Counted from the stretch's first letter, positions 36,256 to 45,622 are shown. The stretch: 64,000 nucleotides of DNA from Streptomyces mashuensis (GCF_014654785.1 NZ_BNBD01000005.1:124001-188000), one strand, 5' to 3'. A program made the numbers and translations. The notes: generated by a model not told the origin, from the sequence alone.

Positions 36256-36939
36256 TCAGCCGGCCGCGGTGGTGAGCAGCTCCAGCTCGGTGGTGAGGTT
36301 GCGGCGGGCGAGGAGTTCCCAGCGGTCGTGGCCGAGCGGGGTGCGGAACAGCCGGGGCAGGCCGAGGAGTTGGCGCAGCACGGCGGCGCGGCCCTCGCGG
36401 AAGGCGTCGTCGGGCACGAAGCCGTACTCCGCGCGGACGGCGGCCGCGTAGGCGGCGTACGCCTCGGGCGTGCCGCCCAGCACGGCGAGGTCGGCGTCGC
36501 ACAGCGTCTCGCCGTCGCGGTCGCCGGGCTGCGGGTCGTGGTCGGTGGTGAGCCGGACGAGGCGGGCGACGTCGGCGGTGCGGGCCGCGTCGATGCCGAG
36601 CTCGGGCAGGGCGCGCTCGGCGAGGTGGGCGCTGCGTTCCTCGTTCTCGGAGCGGTCGGGGCGGTACACGGCGTCGTGGAACCAGGCGGCGAGGCGGACG
36701 GTGTCGATGTCGTCGGCGTGCGGGGCGAGCGTGTCGAGGTGGTCCAGGACGGCGGTGAGGTGGGCGACCGTGTGGTAGCGCCGCTGCGGTTCGGACCAGC
36801 GGGCGAGCAGGTCGTCGGCGTAGCGGTCGGGGTCGGGTCCGGGCGTGCTGCGGACCCGCTCGACGGTCTCGCGCCAGCGGGCGCGGAGGGCGCCGTGCGG
36901 AAGGGCGGCGGCGGACGGGGACTGCGGCGTCGGGACCAT
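36256..36939 (-). CDS. HD-superfamily-like hydrolase
   Basis: 227 residues from the ATG at 36939 (36948 also possible). The pattern RRYHTVAHLTAVLDHL, AAWFHDAVYRPDRSENEERSAHLA and LTTDHDPQPGD with LCDADLAVLG looks like an HD metal-dependent phosphohydrolase with all ligand positions: His, His-Asp, and a later Asp. Streptomyces homologues are usually annotated as hypothetical or metal-dependent phosphohydrolase. The substrate is not known. Monocistronic. Confidence 0.8.
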   Translation of the reverse strand: MVPTPQSPSAAALPHGALRARWRETVERVRSTPGPDPDRYADDLLARWSEPQRRYHTVAHLTAVLDHLDTLAPHADDIDTVRLAAWFHDAVYRPDRSENEERSAHLAERALPELGIDAARTADVARLVRLTTDHDPQPGDRDGETLCDADLAVLGGTPEAYAAYAAAVRAEYGFVPDDAFREGRAAVLRQLLGLPRLFRTPLGHDRWELLARRNLTTELELLTTAAG

Positions 36940-37042
36940 GGGCCCCATTGTGGGGGACCGGGGGCGGGCGGGTTGCGGGCCGGTTCCGGGCCGGTTCCGC
37001 GGATGGGTTTCTGCGGCGGTCGCCGATGTGGCACGCTGTTCT

Positions 37043-37058
37043 ACATGTCTAGACCAAT
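37043..37058. promoter_or_regulatory. dre-like sequence over the cutC start codon
   Basis: ACATGTCTAGACCAAT matches 13 of 16 positions of the DasR consensus, including TCTAGACCA. Its third to fifth bases are the ATG of the cutC homologue. Chance occurrence at this score in a window this size is not negligible. Confidence 0.4.
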
Positions 37059-37743
37059 CCTCGAGGTGATCGCGCTCGGCCCCCAGGACGCGGAGGCCGC
37101 ACAGGCCGGAGGTGCGGACCGGCTCGAGCTGGTCAGCGACATGGCCGCGGACGGGCTGACGCCGGCGCTGGAGACCTTCACGGCGGTCCGGGCCGCCGTC
37201 GACATCCCCGTACGCGTGATGCTGCGCGCGGCCGACGGCTTCTCCGCGGGCGGCGCGGACGACCTGGACGCGCTGTGCGCCCGCGCGGCGGAGCTGCGGG
37301 AGGCCGGCGCGGACGAGTTCGTGCTCGGCTTCCTGACGGAGGACGGGCGCGCCGACGTACGGGCCGTCGACGCGGTGGTGACGGCGCTCGGCCCGGGCGC
37401 GCGCTGGACGTTCCACCGCGCCCTGGACCGCGCGGCGGACCGCGCCGCGGTGCGGCGGGAGCTGGCGGGGCTCGCGGGCCTGGACACGTTCCTGACGGCG
37501 GGCTCGGCGTCGGGCGTCGACGACGGTTTGGCGACGCTGGTCGCCGAGGCCGGCGCGGAGACCGGCGCCGCCGCCGAACCCCGCGTCATGGCGGGCGGCG
37601 GCCTCCACCTCAAGCACGTCCCGGTCCTCAAGTCGGCCGGCGTCACGGCCTTCCACATCGGCGGCGCGGCCCGCCCGGCCGGCTGGGACTCGCCGGTGGC
37701 CGCGGAAGCGGTACGGGTGTGGCGGGCGGCCGTGGACGCGTGA
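37045..37743 (+). CDS. cutC: CutC family protein (PF03932)
   Basis: 232 residues of a TIM barrel. Family motifs: ILEVIALGPQDAEAAQAGGADRLELVSDMAADGLTP at the N-terminus (given here only as residues 5-40), VMLRAADGF, GFLTEDGRADV, TFHRALDRAADR, FLTAGSASGVDDG and VMAGGGLHLKHV. The link of CutC to copper homeostasis comes from E. coli and is doubtful, so the function is best left open. The start ATG at 37045 has no Shine-Dalgarno and lies inside a dre-like sequence. Confidence 0.88.
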   Translation: MSRPILEVIALGPQDAEAAQAGGADRLELVSDMAADGLTPALETFTAVRAAVDIPVRVMLRAADGFSAGGADDLDALCARAAELREAGADEFVLGFLTEDGRADVRAVDAVVTALGPGARWTFHRALDRAADRAAVRRELAGLAGLDTFLTAGSASGVDDGLATLVAEAGAETGAAAEPRVMAGGGLHLKHVPVLKSAGVTAFHIGGAARPAGWDSPVAAEAVRVWRAAVDA

Positions 37744-37837
37744 GCGGGGGGCCGGGGCGGGCCGGAGCCCGGGGCCGGGGCGCGGGGCCAGGGCCGGGGC
37801 GCGGGCCATCCGGCCGTGGCCAGGGGCGGGGCGCGGG

Positions 37838-39892
37838 CTATGCGGTCGTGGCCAGCCGCTCCGGCAGCGCCCGGGCGTGCACCACCGCCAGCCCCGAGAC
37901 GGCACGCGTCAGCGCCACGTACAGCCGCCGCAAGCCCGTGCGGACATCCGGCTCCGCCGCGACCACCGCCGCCGGCTCGTCCAGCACCACGTAGTCGTAC
38001 TCCAGACCCTTGGCCAGCGACGCCGGCACCAGCGTGAGGCGGGCCTCCGCGCTCGTCTCCTCACCCGGCGCCAGGTACGCCAGGCCCGCCGCCGTCAGGG
38101 CCTCGGCCAGCACCGGAACGCGGTCGTCCGCCGCGATGAGGCCGGTCGAGCCCTCGCGGCCGAGCGCCCGCCGGCACGCCTCCACCACCGCGCCGTCCAG
38201 CTCGTCCCCGGCGACCTGCCGCACCGTGAAGTCGCCCGGCGACTCCCGCACCGACGACGCCGGCGTCAGCTCCGGCGCGATGTCCGGCAGCAGCCGCGAC
38301 GCGTACGCGATGACCTCGCGCGGCACGCGGAAGCCCTGCGTCAGCTCCTCGACGGCCGCCTCCGGCTTGCCCAGATGGCGCAGCGCCTCCTCCCAGCTGC
38401 CCGTCGCCCACGGCGTGGTGCCCTGGGCGAGGTCGCCCAGCACCGTGGCCGAACCGGTGGCGCACCGGCGGCCCACCGCGCGGTACTGCATGGGGGAGAG
38501 GTCCTGCGCCTCGTCCAGCACCACGTGCCCCAGGGACGGGGTACGCGTGACCAGGTCGGCCGCCTCGTCGACCAGCACGGCGTCGGCTGCCGACCACTTC
38601 GCCGACTTCACCGAGCGCGGCGGCTTCGCCCACAGGATCGTGCGCTGCTCGTCCTCGTCGAGCAGCCCGTCCGCGTGCTCCGCGAGGAACTCCGCGTCGG
38701 ACAGCAGGCGCAGGACCAGCTTCGCCGGGTCGACGGCCGGCCAGACCGCCTTCACGGCGGCCTTCACGGCCGCATTGCGGGCGACGGCGTCCTGCACGCG
38801 GTCGTCGGGCGCCTCACCGGCCTGCTCCATACGGACGAGGACGGCGTGCGCGATGCGCTGCGGCAGGGCGTCGCGGGCGGCGCCGTACCGCATGTCGCGG
38901 GCCAGCAGCTCGCGGACGATCTCCTCCAGCTCGTACGCGGGCACGCGCCAGCGGCGGGAGCCGCGGACGACGACGACCGGTTCGGTGGGCATCGTGACGC
39001 CCGAACGCACGGCCCGGCGCAGCACCTCGGCCATGCGGGCATCGCCCTTGAGGCGCGCCGCCTCCGGCGTGTCGGTGCCGCGCACCTCGACGTGCGCGAC
39101 GAGGTCGTCGACGGTGGCCTGCGCGACGTTCAGCTCGCCGAGGGCGGGCAGGACCTGCTCGATGTAGCGGAGGAACGAGCGGTTGGGGCCGATGACGAGG
39201 GTGCCGGTGCGGGCCAGCCGCTCACGGTGCGCGTACAGCAGGTACGCGACGCGGTGCAGGCCGACGGCGGTCTTGCCGGTGCCGGGGGCGCCCTGCACGC
39301 ACAGCGAGGCGCCGATGCCGGCGCGCACGATCTCGTCCTGCTCGGGCTGGATGGTGGCGACGATGTCGCGCATGGGGCCGACGCGGGGCCGCTCGATCTC
39401 CGCCTGGAGCAGGGCGCTGGCGCGCTCCTGGCCGGCGGTGTCGGTGAGGTCCTCGTCCTCGTAGGCGGTCAGTTCGCCGCCGGTGTAGCCGAAACGGCGG
39501 CGCGTGAGGACGCCGAGCGGCTCCTTCTTCGAGGCGCGGTAGAAGGGCTGCGAGACGGGGGCGCGCCAGTCGATGACCATGGGGTCGCCGTCGGCGTCGT
39601 GGACGTGCCGCCGCCCGATGTAGAAGCGCTCGCCACCGGCGCCCTCGGCCAGGTCCGCGCCGGGCGCGTACGCGTAGTCCAGCCGGCCGAAGAACAGCGG
39701 CGTGCCGGCCATGTCGGCGAGCGCGGCGATGCGCTCCTCGATCTGCCGTTGCAGGACCTGCGCGTTGACCCAGTTGGCGGCGACGTCCTTGATGTCGAGC
39801 GCTTCGGCGTCGGCGCGCATGGCCCGCAGCGCGGCGCGCGAGGCGGCCAGGTGGGCGCGTTCGCGCTGCAGGGGGTCGGGGGTGGCGGACAC
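37838..39892 (-). CDS. HelD-like UvrD-family helicase
   Basis: 684 residues from a GTG at 39892. The N-terminal helices (about 5-60) form the coiled coil seen in HelD proteins that reach into RNA polymerase. The Q motif is IQPEQDEIVR at 181-190, Walker A GAPGTGKT at 201-208, motif II VLDEAQDLSP and the late motif LYVALTRA. HelD proteins dissociate stalled RNA polymerase; in actinobacteria a subset (HelR) gives rifamycin resistance. I found no rifamycin-associated element upstream, so HelR assignment is not supported. It is not UvrD or PcrA, which are longer and lack this N-terminus. Confidence 0.88.
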   Translation of the reverse strand: MSATPDPLQRERAHLAASRAALRAMRADAEALDIKDVAANWVNAQVLQRQIEERIAALADMAGTPLFFGRLDYAYAPGADLAEGAGGERFYIGRRHVHDADGDPMVIDWRAPVSQPFYRASKKEPLGVLTRRRFGYTGGELTAYEDEDLTDTAGQERASALLQAEIERPRVGPMRDIVATIQPEQDEIVRAGIGASLCVQGAPGTGKTAVGLHRVAYLLYAHRERLARTGTLVIGPNRSFLRYIEQVLPALGELNVAQATVDDLVAHVEVRGTDTPEAARLKGDARMAEVLRRAVRSGVTMPTEPVVVVRGSRRWRVPAYELEEIVRELLARDMRYGAARDALPQRIAHAVLVRMEQAGEAPDDRVQDAVARNAAVKAAVKAVWPAVDPAKLVLRLLSDAEFLAEHADGLLDEDEQRTILWAKPPRSVKSAKWSAADAVLVDEAADLVTRTPSLGHVVLDEAQDLSPMQYRAVGRRCATGSATVLGDLAQGTTPWATGSWEEALRHLGKPEAAVEELTQGFRVPREVIAYASRLLPDIAPELTPASSVRESPGDFTVRQVAGDELDGAVVEACRRALGREGSTGLIAADDRVPVLAEALTAAGLAYLAPGEETSAEARLTLVPASLAKGLEYDYVVLDEPAAVVAAEPDVRTGLRRLYVALTRAVSGLAVVHARALPERLATTA

Positions 39893-40186
39893 GGTGCGGC
39901 CTCCAGACGTACGTGAACGTGGGAGCCGCCGGTTTCCGTCCGGACGGCGGCCGCTCCGCGGGCGCGGCCGGTGGCACGCGGCGGAGGGCGGGAAGGCGCG
40001 ATTCTAATGAGCACCGCTGCCGACGACGAACGATTTTTCCGCGCGCCCGTCGCGCCCCGGGGAGGCTCTCAGGGTTGGCATCCACCTCCCGTAGGGGAGG
40101 AATGCGCCTGGAGTCGTACGCGGTGACCTGCGCAATTGGGCCGCCAGAGCGATGTGCGACGGCGCGGGGCGCCCGACCATGGACAC

Positions 40187-40333
40187 ATGACCACCGCCAC
40201 CGTTTCCCCCGAGCAGCACGCCGCCACGGAATCCCCCTTCGCCCACGCCCTCCGCGCGATCAAGGTCTTCGCCGGGGCGGTCGTGAGCGTGGCCCTCCTG
40301 GGCCAGTACACGGACGGGATACCGGAGCAGTGA
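40187..40333 (+). CDS. Small hypothetical protein, one hydrophobic segment
   Basis: 48 residues from the ATG at 40187. Residues 18-40 (FAHALRAIKVFAGAVVSVALLGQY) could form an amphipathic or membrane helix. No clear ribosome-binding site precedes the start, so a leaderless or weakly translated gene is possible. It sits alone between the divergent HelD gene and a membrane-protein gene. No known family. The 294 bases before it (39893-40186) show only a CCTCCC/GGGAGG hairpin at 40085-40100. Confidence 0.5.
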   Translation: MTTATVSPEQHAATESPFAHALRAIKVFAGAVVSVALLGQYTDGIPEQ

Positions 40334-40427
40334 GCGGGAGCACCGAGTAACTGAGTAGCTGCGCCCAGACGGGGACGAGTACGCCGGCCGGTGCGGCCGG
40401 GACGCTGCCCGCTGTGGGATGGGGGGC

Positions 40428-40814
40428 ATGACGACGAACGCCGCCGCCGACATGGCCGAGACCGCGGGCACCGAGCCCGAGCACGACCCCGCCGCCGGGT
40501 CCCACGGCTGGGGCGTCCGCCTCCTCACCGCCCTCGTGGTCCTGCCGCTGCTGTTCATCGGCCTGATGGGCTACGGCCTCTCGCCCATGGCCCTGGACAG
40601 CTGCGGCCCGGACGACTGCGAGGCGCTGAAGCGGTCTCTCGGCCAGGCGCAGGCCGTGGGCCTCGGCGCGGGGCTGGCCGCCGTGGTGCTGCTGGTCGTC
40701 ACCTGGGCGCTGCCGTCGAAGCGGAAGCACCGGGACGCGCGGGCCGTCGTCGCTCTGCTCGCGGTGGCAGCCGCGATCCTGTGCCCGGCCGCCTTCAACA
40801 ACCCCGTGGGCTGA
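40428..40814 (+). CDS. Hypothetical membrane protein, two TM segments
   Basis: 128 residues from the ATG at 40428 (40419 is possible). One membrane helix at about 28-48 (LLTALVVLPLLFIGLMGYGL), a short outer loop with CGPDDC that could form a disulfide, then a second helix around VGLGAGLAAVVLLVVTWAL and a third hydrophobic stretch near the C-terminus (VVALLAVAAAILCP). No known domain. Converges on the RelE-like gene 12 bases away. Confidence 0.7.
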   Translation: MTTNAAADMAETAGTEPEHDPAAGSHGWGVRLLTALVVLPLLFIGLMGYGLSPMALDSCGPDDCEALKRSLGQAQAVGLGAGLAAVVLLVVTWALPSKRKHRDARAVVALLAVAAAILCPAAFNNPVG

Positions 40815-40826
40815 GCCGCCCCGGAC

Positions 40827-41108
40827 TCACCCCTCCGGCAACAGCACATCCGCGTCGTCGAAGATGCGCAGCACCACCAGCAGCAGCCGGCCCCGCGAGA
40901 CCATGTACTCGGCCACGATCTGGGACGTCAGCCGGATCTCGCGGTCGTGTTCGCCCAGGCCGATGGGGCGGGAGAGCTCGGTGTACGGGTCGCGGGCGAG
41001 GAGTTCGACCGCCTTGTCGAAGGACGCCCGGCGCACCGGGTCGAGGCGGTCGCGGTCGCGGGCCGCCGGTTCGGTGTACAGCACCTCGTAGATCTCGTGG
41101 TGAGGCAC
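40827..41108 (-). CDS. RelE/ParE-like toxin, apparently orphan
   Basis: 93 residues from a GTG at 41108. The pattern is that of the small mRNA-interferase/gyrase-toxin fold: YEVLYTEPAARDRDRLDPV, the helix FDKAVELLARDPYTELSRPI, then strands REIRLTSQIVAEYMVSRGRLLLVVLRIFD. No antitoxin gene is found in the 114 bases upstream (41109-41222) or next to it downstream, so either the antitoxin is elsewhere or this is a solitary relative. Catalytic residues cannot be assigned with confidence. Confidence 0.75.
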   Translation of the reverse strand: MPHHEIYEVLYTEPAARDRDRLDPVRRASFDKAVELLARDPYTELSRPIGLGEHDREIRLTSQIVAEYMVSRGRLLLVVLRIFDDADVLLPEG

Positions 41109-41222
41109 GCCGCTCTCCTGACCGTGCTGCTGCCCGGCGCGCGCGTGCTCGCGCGCCCTGGCGTGAATGCGTCCGTCGATTCACCCGTCAGGGTACCCAG
41201 TGCGCCCCGGGCGTACCGGACT

Positions 41223-42878
41223 TCACCCGGTCTCGTCGCCCGCCATCAGCTCGTCGGCGTCGACGATGCGGTACGCGTAGCCCTGCTCGGCGAGGAAGCG
41301 CTGCCGGTGGGCGGCGAAGTCCTGGTCGATGGTGTCGCGGGCCACGACCGAGTAGAAGCGCGCCTCGTGGCCGTCCGCCTTGGGGCGCAGGACGCGGCCC
41401 AGCCGCTGGGCCTCCTCCTGGCGGGAGCCGAACGTGCCCGACACCTGGATGGCGACCGTCGCTTCCGGCAGGTCGATGGAGAAGTTCGCCACCTTCGACA
41501 CGACCAGCACGGACAGGTCGCCGGCCCGGAAGGCGTCGAAGAGCTTCTCCCGCTGCGCGTTGCTGGTCTCGCCCTTGATGACGGGCGCGCCCAGGTGCTC
41601 GCCCAGCTCGTCCAGCTGGTCGATGTACTGGCCGATGACCAGCGTCTGCTCGCCCTGGTGGCGGCGGACCAGTGCCTCGGTGACGCGGCGCTTGCTGTCG
41701 GTGGTCGAGCAGAAACGGTACTTCTCCTCGGCCTCGGCGGTGGCGTAGGCCAGGCGTTCCGAGTCGGTGAGGTTGACGCGGACCTCGACGCAGTCGGCGG
41801 GCGCGATGTAGCCCTGCGCCTCGATCTCCTTCCACGGCGCGTCGAACCGCTTGGGCCCGATGAGCGAGAAGACGTCCGACTCGCGGCCGTCCTCGCGCAC
41901 GAGCGTGGCGGTCAGGCCGAGCCGCCGCCGGGCCTGGAGGTCGGCGGTGAACTTGAAGACGGGCGCCGGCAGCAGGTGCACCTCGTCGTAGACGACGAGG
42001 CCCCAGTCGCGGGAGTCGAAGAGCTCCAGGTGGGGGTAGATGCCCTTCCGCTTCGTGGTGAGCACCTGGTACGTGGCGATGGTGACGGGGCGGATCTCCT
42101 TCCGCGTCCCGCTGTACTCGCCGATCTCGTCCTCGGTGAGCGTGGTGCGGCGCACCAGCTCGTGCTTCCACTGGCGGGCCGAGACGGTGTTGGTGACCAG
42201 GATCAGCGTGGTCGCCTTGGCCTTGGCCATGGCCCCGGCGCCCACCAGCGTCTTGCCGGCGCCGCACGGCAGCACGACCACGCCGGACCCGCCGTGCCAG
42301 AAGCCCTCCACGGCCTGCCGCTGGTAGGGCCGCAGCGCCCAGCCGTCCTCGGCGAGCTCGATGGGGTGCGACTCGCCGTCCACGTACCCGGCCAGGTCCT
42401 CGGCGGGCCAGCCCAGCTTGAGCAGCGTCTGCTTGATCTGGCCGCGCTCGGAGGGGTGCACCGCCACGGTGTCGTCGTCGAGCCGCGCCCCGACCAGCGG
42501 CTTGATCCGCTTGGAGCGGAGGATCTCCTCCAGCACCGGCCGGTCGGTGCTCTCCAGCACCAGCCCGTGCGTGGGGTGCTTGAGCAGCCGCAGCCGCCCG
42601 TAGCGCGCCATGGTCTCGGCGACGTCGACGAGCAGGGCGTGCGGCACGGGGTACCGGGAGTACGTGACGAGGGCGTCGACGACCTGCTCGGCGTCGTGCC
42701 CGGCGGCCCGCGCGTTCCACAGCCCCAGCGGTGTCACCCGGTAGGTGTGGATGTGCTCGGGCGCCCGCTCCAGCTCGGCGAAGGGCGCGATGGCACGACG
42801 GCAGGCGTCGGCCTGCTCGTGGTCCACTTCCAGGAGCAGGGTCTTGTCGCTCTGGACGATGAGGGGTCCGCCGTTCAC
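41223..42878 (-). CDS. DNA repair helicase XPB
   Basis: 551 residues of superfamily 2. Residues 1-175 are the XPB damage-recognition-like domain. Walker A CGAGKT is at 205-210, the box DEVH at 298-301 (YDEVHLL), the hallmark RED motif at 328-330 and motif VI QEEAQRLGRVLRPK near 470. Bacterial XPB is a 3'-5' helicase believed to act in nucleotide excision repair; its in vivo role in actinobacteria is uncertain. AGGA precedes the GTG at 42878. The gene follows the large WYL/helicase-associated gene by 100 bases on the same strand. Confidence 0.95.
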   Translation of the reverse strand: MNGGPLIVQSDKTLLLEVDHEQADACRRAIAPFAELERAPEHIHTYRVTPLGLWNARAAGHDAEQVVDALVTYSRYPVPHALLVDVAETMARYGRLRLLKHPTHGLVLESTDRPVLEEILRSKRIKPLVGARLDDDTVAVHPSERGQIKQTLLKLGWPAEDLAGYVDGESHPIELAEDGWALRPYQRQAVEGFWHGGSGVVVLPCGAGKTLVGAGAMAKAKATTLILVTNTVSARQWKHELVRRTTLTEDEIGEYSGTRKEIRPVTIATYQVLTTKRKGIYPHLELFDSRDWGLVVYDEVHLLPAPVFKFTADLQARRRLGLTATLVREDGRESDVFSLIGPKRFDAPWKEIEAQGYIAPADCVEVRVNLTDSERLAYATAEAEEKYRFCSTTDSKRRVTEALVRRHQGEQTLVIGQYIDQLDELGEHLGAPVIKGETSNAQREKLFDAFRAGDLSVLVVSKVANFSIDLPEATVAIQVSGTFGSRQEEAQRLGRVLRPKADGHEARFYSVVARDTIDQDFAAHRQRFLAEQGYAYRIVDADELMAGDETG

Positions 42879-42978
42879 CTGTTCGGTCCTCCGCAGTGTG
42901 CCGGGGTCAAACCACCAGTGTCGCGCATCGCGGGCCCTGGGCGTGGGGCGTGTGTCACACGTCCGTCGTACGACCTGG

Positions 42979-45462
42979 TCAGACCACGTCGTCCGCCAGT
43001 TCCGCGACCCCCGTGACGCGGTGCAGGGGGTAGGTGCGGACCTCGTCGGCGGTGTGGTCGTAGGCCGTGACGAAGCCGCCCTCGACGCGGATCGGGGCGA
43101 TGACGCGCTGGCTGGCGGCGCCCTCGGCGTTGACGTAGCCGATCCAGACGGCCGTGCCGGTGAGGACGGCGGCCTGGAGGGTGGCCAGGGTCTCGGCGTT
43201 GGTGGTGCGGGGGAGGGCGCCCGGGGTGCGGTCGTCGGGGGTGTGGGCGGGGGGTTTGCGTTCGGCGGTGGCGGCCAGGTCGCCGGCGCGGACGGCGCGG
43301 ACGGCGGCGGTCAGGAGGGGCGCGTCGGGGGCGGGCGGGCCCTCGGGGACCGGCGCGGGTGCCGTGCGGGGCGGGGTGCGGCGGGCCTCGGCGCGGGTGA
43401 TGAGGACGTCGCCCTCGGGGGACTCGGCGGCGGGGGCGTAGCCCATGGCGCGCAGGCCCTGGAGCAGCGCGTCGGGGGCGGCCTGCGCCGCCAGGACCGT
43501 GCCGGCGAGGCGGCGCAGCCGCAGCGGGGCCGAGCGGCGGTCGGCGAGGATCTCGCCGAGGATCGCCTCGTCGTCGCAGCGGACGTACGAGGAGGCGGCG
43601 CCGACGCGGAGGTGGCCGTGGCGGCGGGCCACGTCGTCGATGAGGTACGCCAGCGGCTGCGGCACGGGCGTGGTGGAGTGCGCGGCGAGGAAGGCGTGCA
43701 GGTCGGCAGCGGTCTGTCCGGCGTCCAGGGCGCGCCGTACCGAGGCGGGCGTGAAGCGGTAGACGGTGGCGCCGCCCTTGGACTCGACGTCGGCGAGTAC
43801 GCCGAGGGTCTGCGCCAGGGGGCGGCGCAGCGGGCCGGGGGCGACGGCGGTGAGGTCGGCCTGGAGCAGGACGTGGTCGAGGGGCTGCGGCAGGAGCGGG
43901 GCGAGGGTGGCGGCCGCGGCGTCCTCGGTGCCGGTGAGCAGGGCCCGGCCGTGGGCGGCGAGGGCGCCGCGGCCGGTGACGCCGAGCAGTTCGGCCTCGG
44001 CGAGCGCCCAGCGGGCGAGGCGGGCGCGCAGGTCCTCGCCGCCGCCGGTGGTGCGCGGCGGGCGCTCCCAGCGCAGCCGTGCCAGGAGCGTGTCGGCGGG
44101 CACGGCGGCTCCGGCCGGGACCTCACCCAGGAGGGTGAGGACGCGGTGGCGGACCTCGGGGGCGGGGGAGCGGTCGAGGTCGGGGCCGAGCGCGGAGAGG
44201 GTGCGGCCCTTGGCGTCCTTCTCGCCGGCCAGTCCCGGGGTGCGGGTGGTGGCGAGCCAGGCCGTGGCCAGGCGGGCCCAGCGTTGTTCGGTGGGCAGGC
44301 GCAGCCAGTCGTCGTACGCGGGGGTGGGGGCGTAGCGCTCGTCGACGTCGCCGTCGGAGGCGAGCAGTCCGGCCGCGTAGGCGAGCTCGGCCCAGAAGGC
44401 GGCGGTGGTCTCGGGGACGTCCAGGGTGGTCGCGGTGCGCTTGAGGTCGCGGACGCTGAGGCCGCCGGCGCGCAGTACCAGGGGCCCGTCGGTCTCCCAG
44501 GCGGTGAGGAGTTCCTCGACGGTGGCCAGGGCGGTGAACGCCTGGGCGGCGGCGGTGGCGTCGACGGTCTGCGGCGTGTGCGGGGTCAGGGGCGCGAGCT
44601 CGGGGGCGGCCGGCTCGGGCGTGCGGTGCGCGCGCCCGGCGCGCAGATGCAGTGCGGCCTCGCGCGGCAGGACGACGGTGCCGGGGGCGGTGGGCAGCAG
44701 CAGGCCGCGGTCGAGGAGCCAGCGCAGGTGCGGGGCGGGCGTGGCGGTGACGGTGCCGTGCGGCGGGCCCCACACCAGCCGGTCCAGGACGTCCATGGCC
44801 TCGGCCGGTGCCTGGTCGAGGAGCGCCGCCATGCGCGTACGGTCCTCGAACAGCGCCGTCAGGGCGGCGACGGCCGTCACCGGGTCGTGGGTGCCGGGCA
44901 GCCCCGCCGTGGTGATGATCTCCTGGATGCGGCCGGGCGACATGCCGGCGCCGGCCTCGGCGACGCTCGGCCCGAGCCCGGTGGGGGAGGGCCGGCCGGG
45001 GGTGGGGGCCAGCAGGTCGCGGACGGTGCGGACGAGGCGGAGCCGGTCCTCGCCGCCCCAGACGAGGGCCTGCTCGCGGAGGGTGGCGACGGCGCGCGGC
45101 AGCTCGGCGGCCACGCGCGGCCCGTCCTCGGTGCAGTCGGCGCGGTCGCCGCACATGAGGCGGGCCAGCGTGCCGTACGTGCAGGGGTCGGGGGCCACGG
45201 CCAGGGCCTCGGCGGTCTGGAGGGCGAACCGGTCCAGCCGGTCCAGTGCACGGACCACGGAGGCACGGGTCGCGGCGCGCGTGGCGAGCTGCGTGAGGTC
45301 GCCCGGTACGGGCGTGAGCAGGTCGGGGCGCGCCCGCAGCAGGGCGGCGAGGGCCTCGTCGGGGCGCCCGCGCAGTTCCTCGGCGAGCGTGCGGGGCCCG
45401 CCGCCGGCCGTGGTGCCGGTGGTGCTGCCTGTCTCCCGAGATGTCTCCCGCGACGTGGTCAT
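42979..45462 (-). CDS. XPB-associated protein with WYL domain (Helicase_C_3 type)
   Basis: 827 residues, without Walker motifs. The N-terminus resembles the winged-helix bundle LAEELRGRPDEALAALLRARPDLL of helicase-associated proteins. The middle (about residues 480-620) matches the XPB/Ssl2-like C-terminal domain with PLLPQPLDHVLLQADLTAVAPGPL. Residues about 755-815 form a WYL-like domain (LTGTAVWIGYVNAEGAASQRVIAPIRVEGGFVTAYDHTADEVRTYPLHR described by position). It lies directly upstream of the XPB helicase gene on the same strand, an arrangement conserved in Streptomyces, so it is presumably its partner or regulator. Ligand or nucleic-acid binding by the WYL part is inferred. Confidence 0.85.
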   Translation of the reverse strand: MTTSRETSRETGSTTGTTAGGGPRTLAEELRGRPDEALAALLRARPDLLTPVPGDLTQLATRAATRASVVRALDRLDRFALQTAEALAVAPDPCTYGTLARLMCGDRADCTEDGPRVAAELPRAVATLREQALVWGGEDRLRLVRTVRDLLAPTPGRPSPTGLGPSVAEAGAGMSPGRIQEIITTAGLPGTHDPVTAVAALTALFEDRTRMAALLDQAPAEAMDVLDRLVWGPPHGTVTATPAPHLRWLLDRGLLLPTAPGTVVLPREAALHLRAGRAHRTPEPAAPELAPLTPHTPQTVDATAAAQAFTALATVEELLTAWETDGPLVLRAGGLSVRDLKRTATTLDVPETTAAFWAELAYAAGLLASDGDVDERYAPTPAYDDWLRLPTEQRWARLATAWLATTRTPGLAGEKDAKGRTLSALGPDLDRSPAPEVRHRVLTLLGEVPAGAAVPADTLLARLRWERPPRTTGGGEDLRARLARWALAEAELLGVTGRGALAAHGRALLTGTEDAAAATLAPLLPQPLDHVLLQADLTAVAPGPLRRPLAQTLGVLADVESKGGATVYRFTPASVRRALDAGQTAADLHAFLAAHSTTPVPQPLAYLIDDVARRHGHLRVGAASSYVRCDDEAILGEILADRRSAPLRLRRLAGTVLAAQAAPDALLQGLRAMGYAPAAESPEGDVLITRAEARRTPPRTAPAPVPEGPPAPDAPLLTAAVRAVRAGDLAATAERKPPAHTPDDRTPGALPRTTNAETLATLQAAVLTGTAVWIGYVNAEGAASQRVIAPIRVEGGFVTAYDHTADEVRTYPLHRVTGVAELADDVV

Positions 45463-45622
45463 TCTGCTAACGGTACCGGGTCGGCGCGGGCCGGTCCGGG
45501 GTGCGCGGCCGCGCCGGGCGCTTCCGGGCGCGCCCGGGACCGGCGCGGGGCGGAGCCGGTACCTTCGGTGGGGTTGGCGACGGTTCGACGGTTCGACGGC
45601 TCGGGCGGCCCAGGGGGCTTTG

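Noticed and set aside
39893..40060. Rifamycin-associated element for a HelR gene
   Set aside because: No GGGGCTTGC-type inverted repeat before the HelD-like gene.
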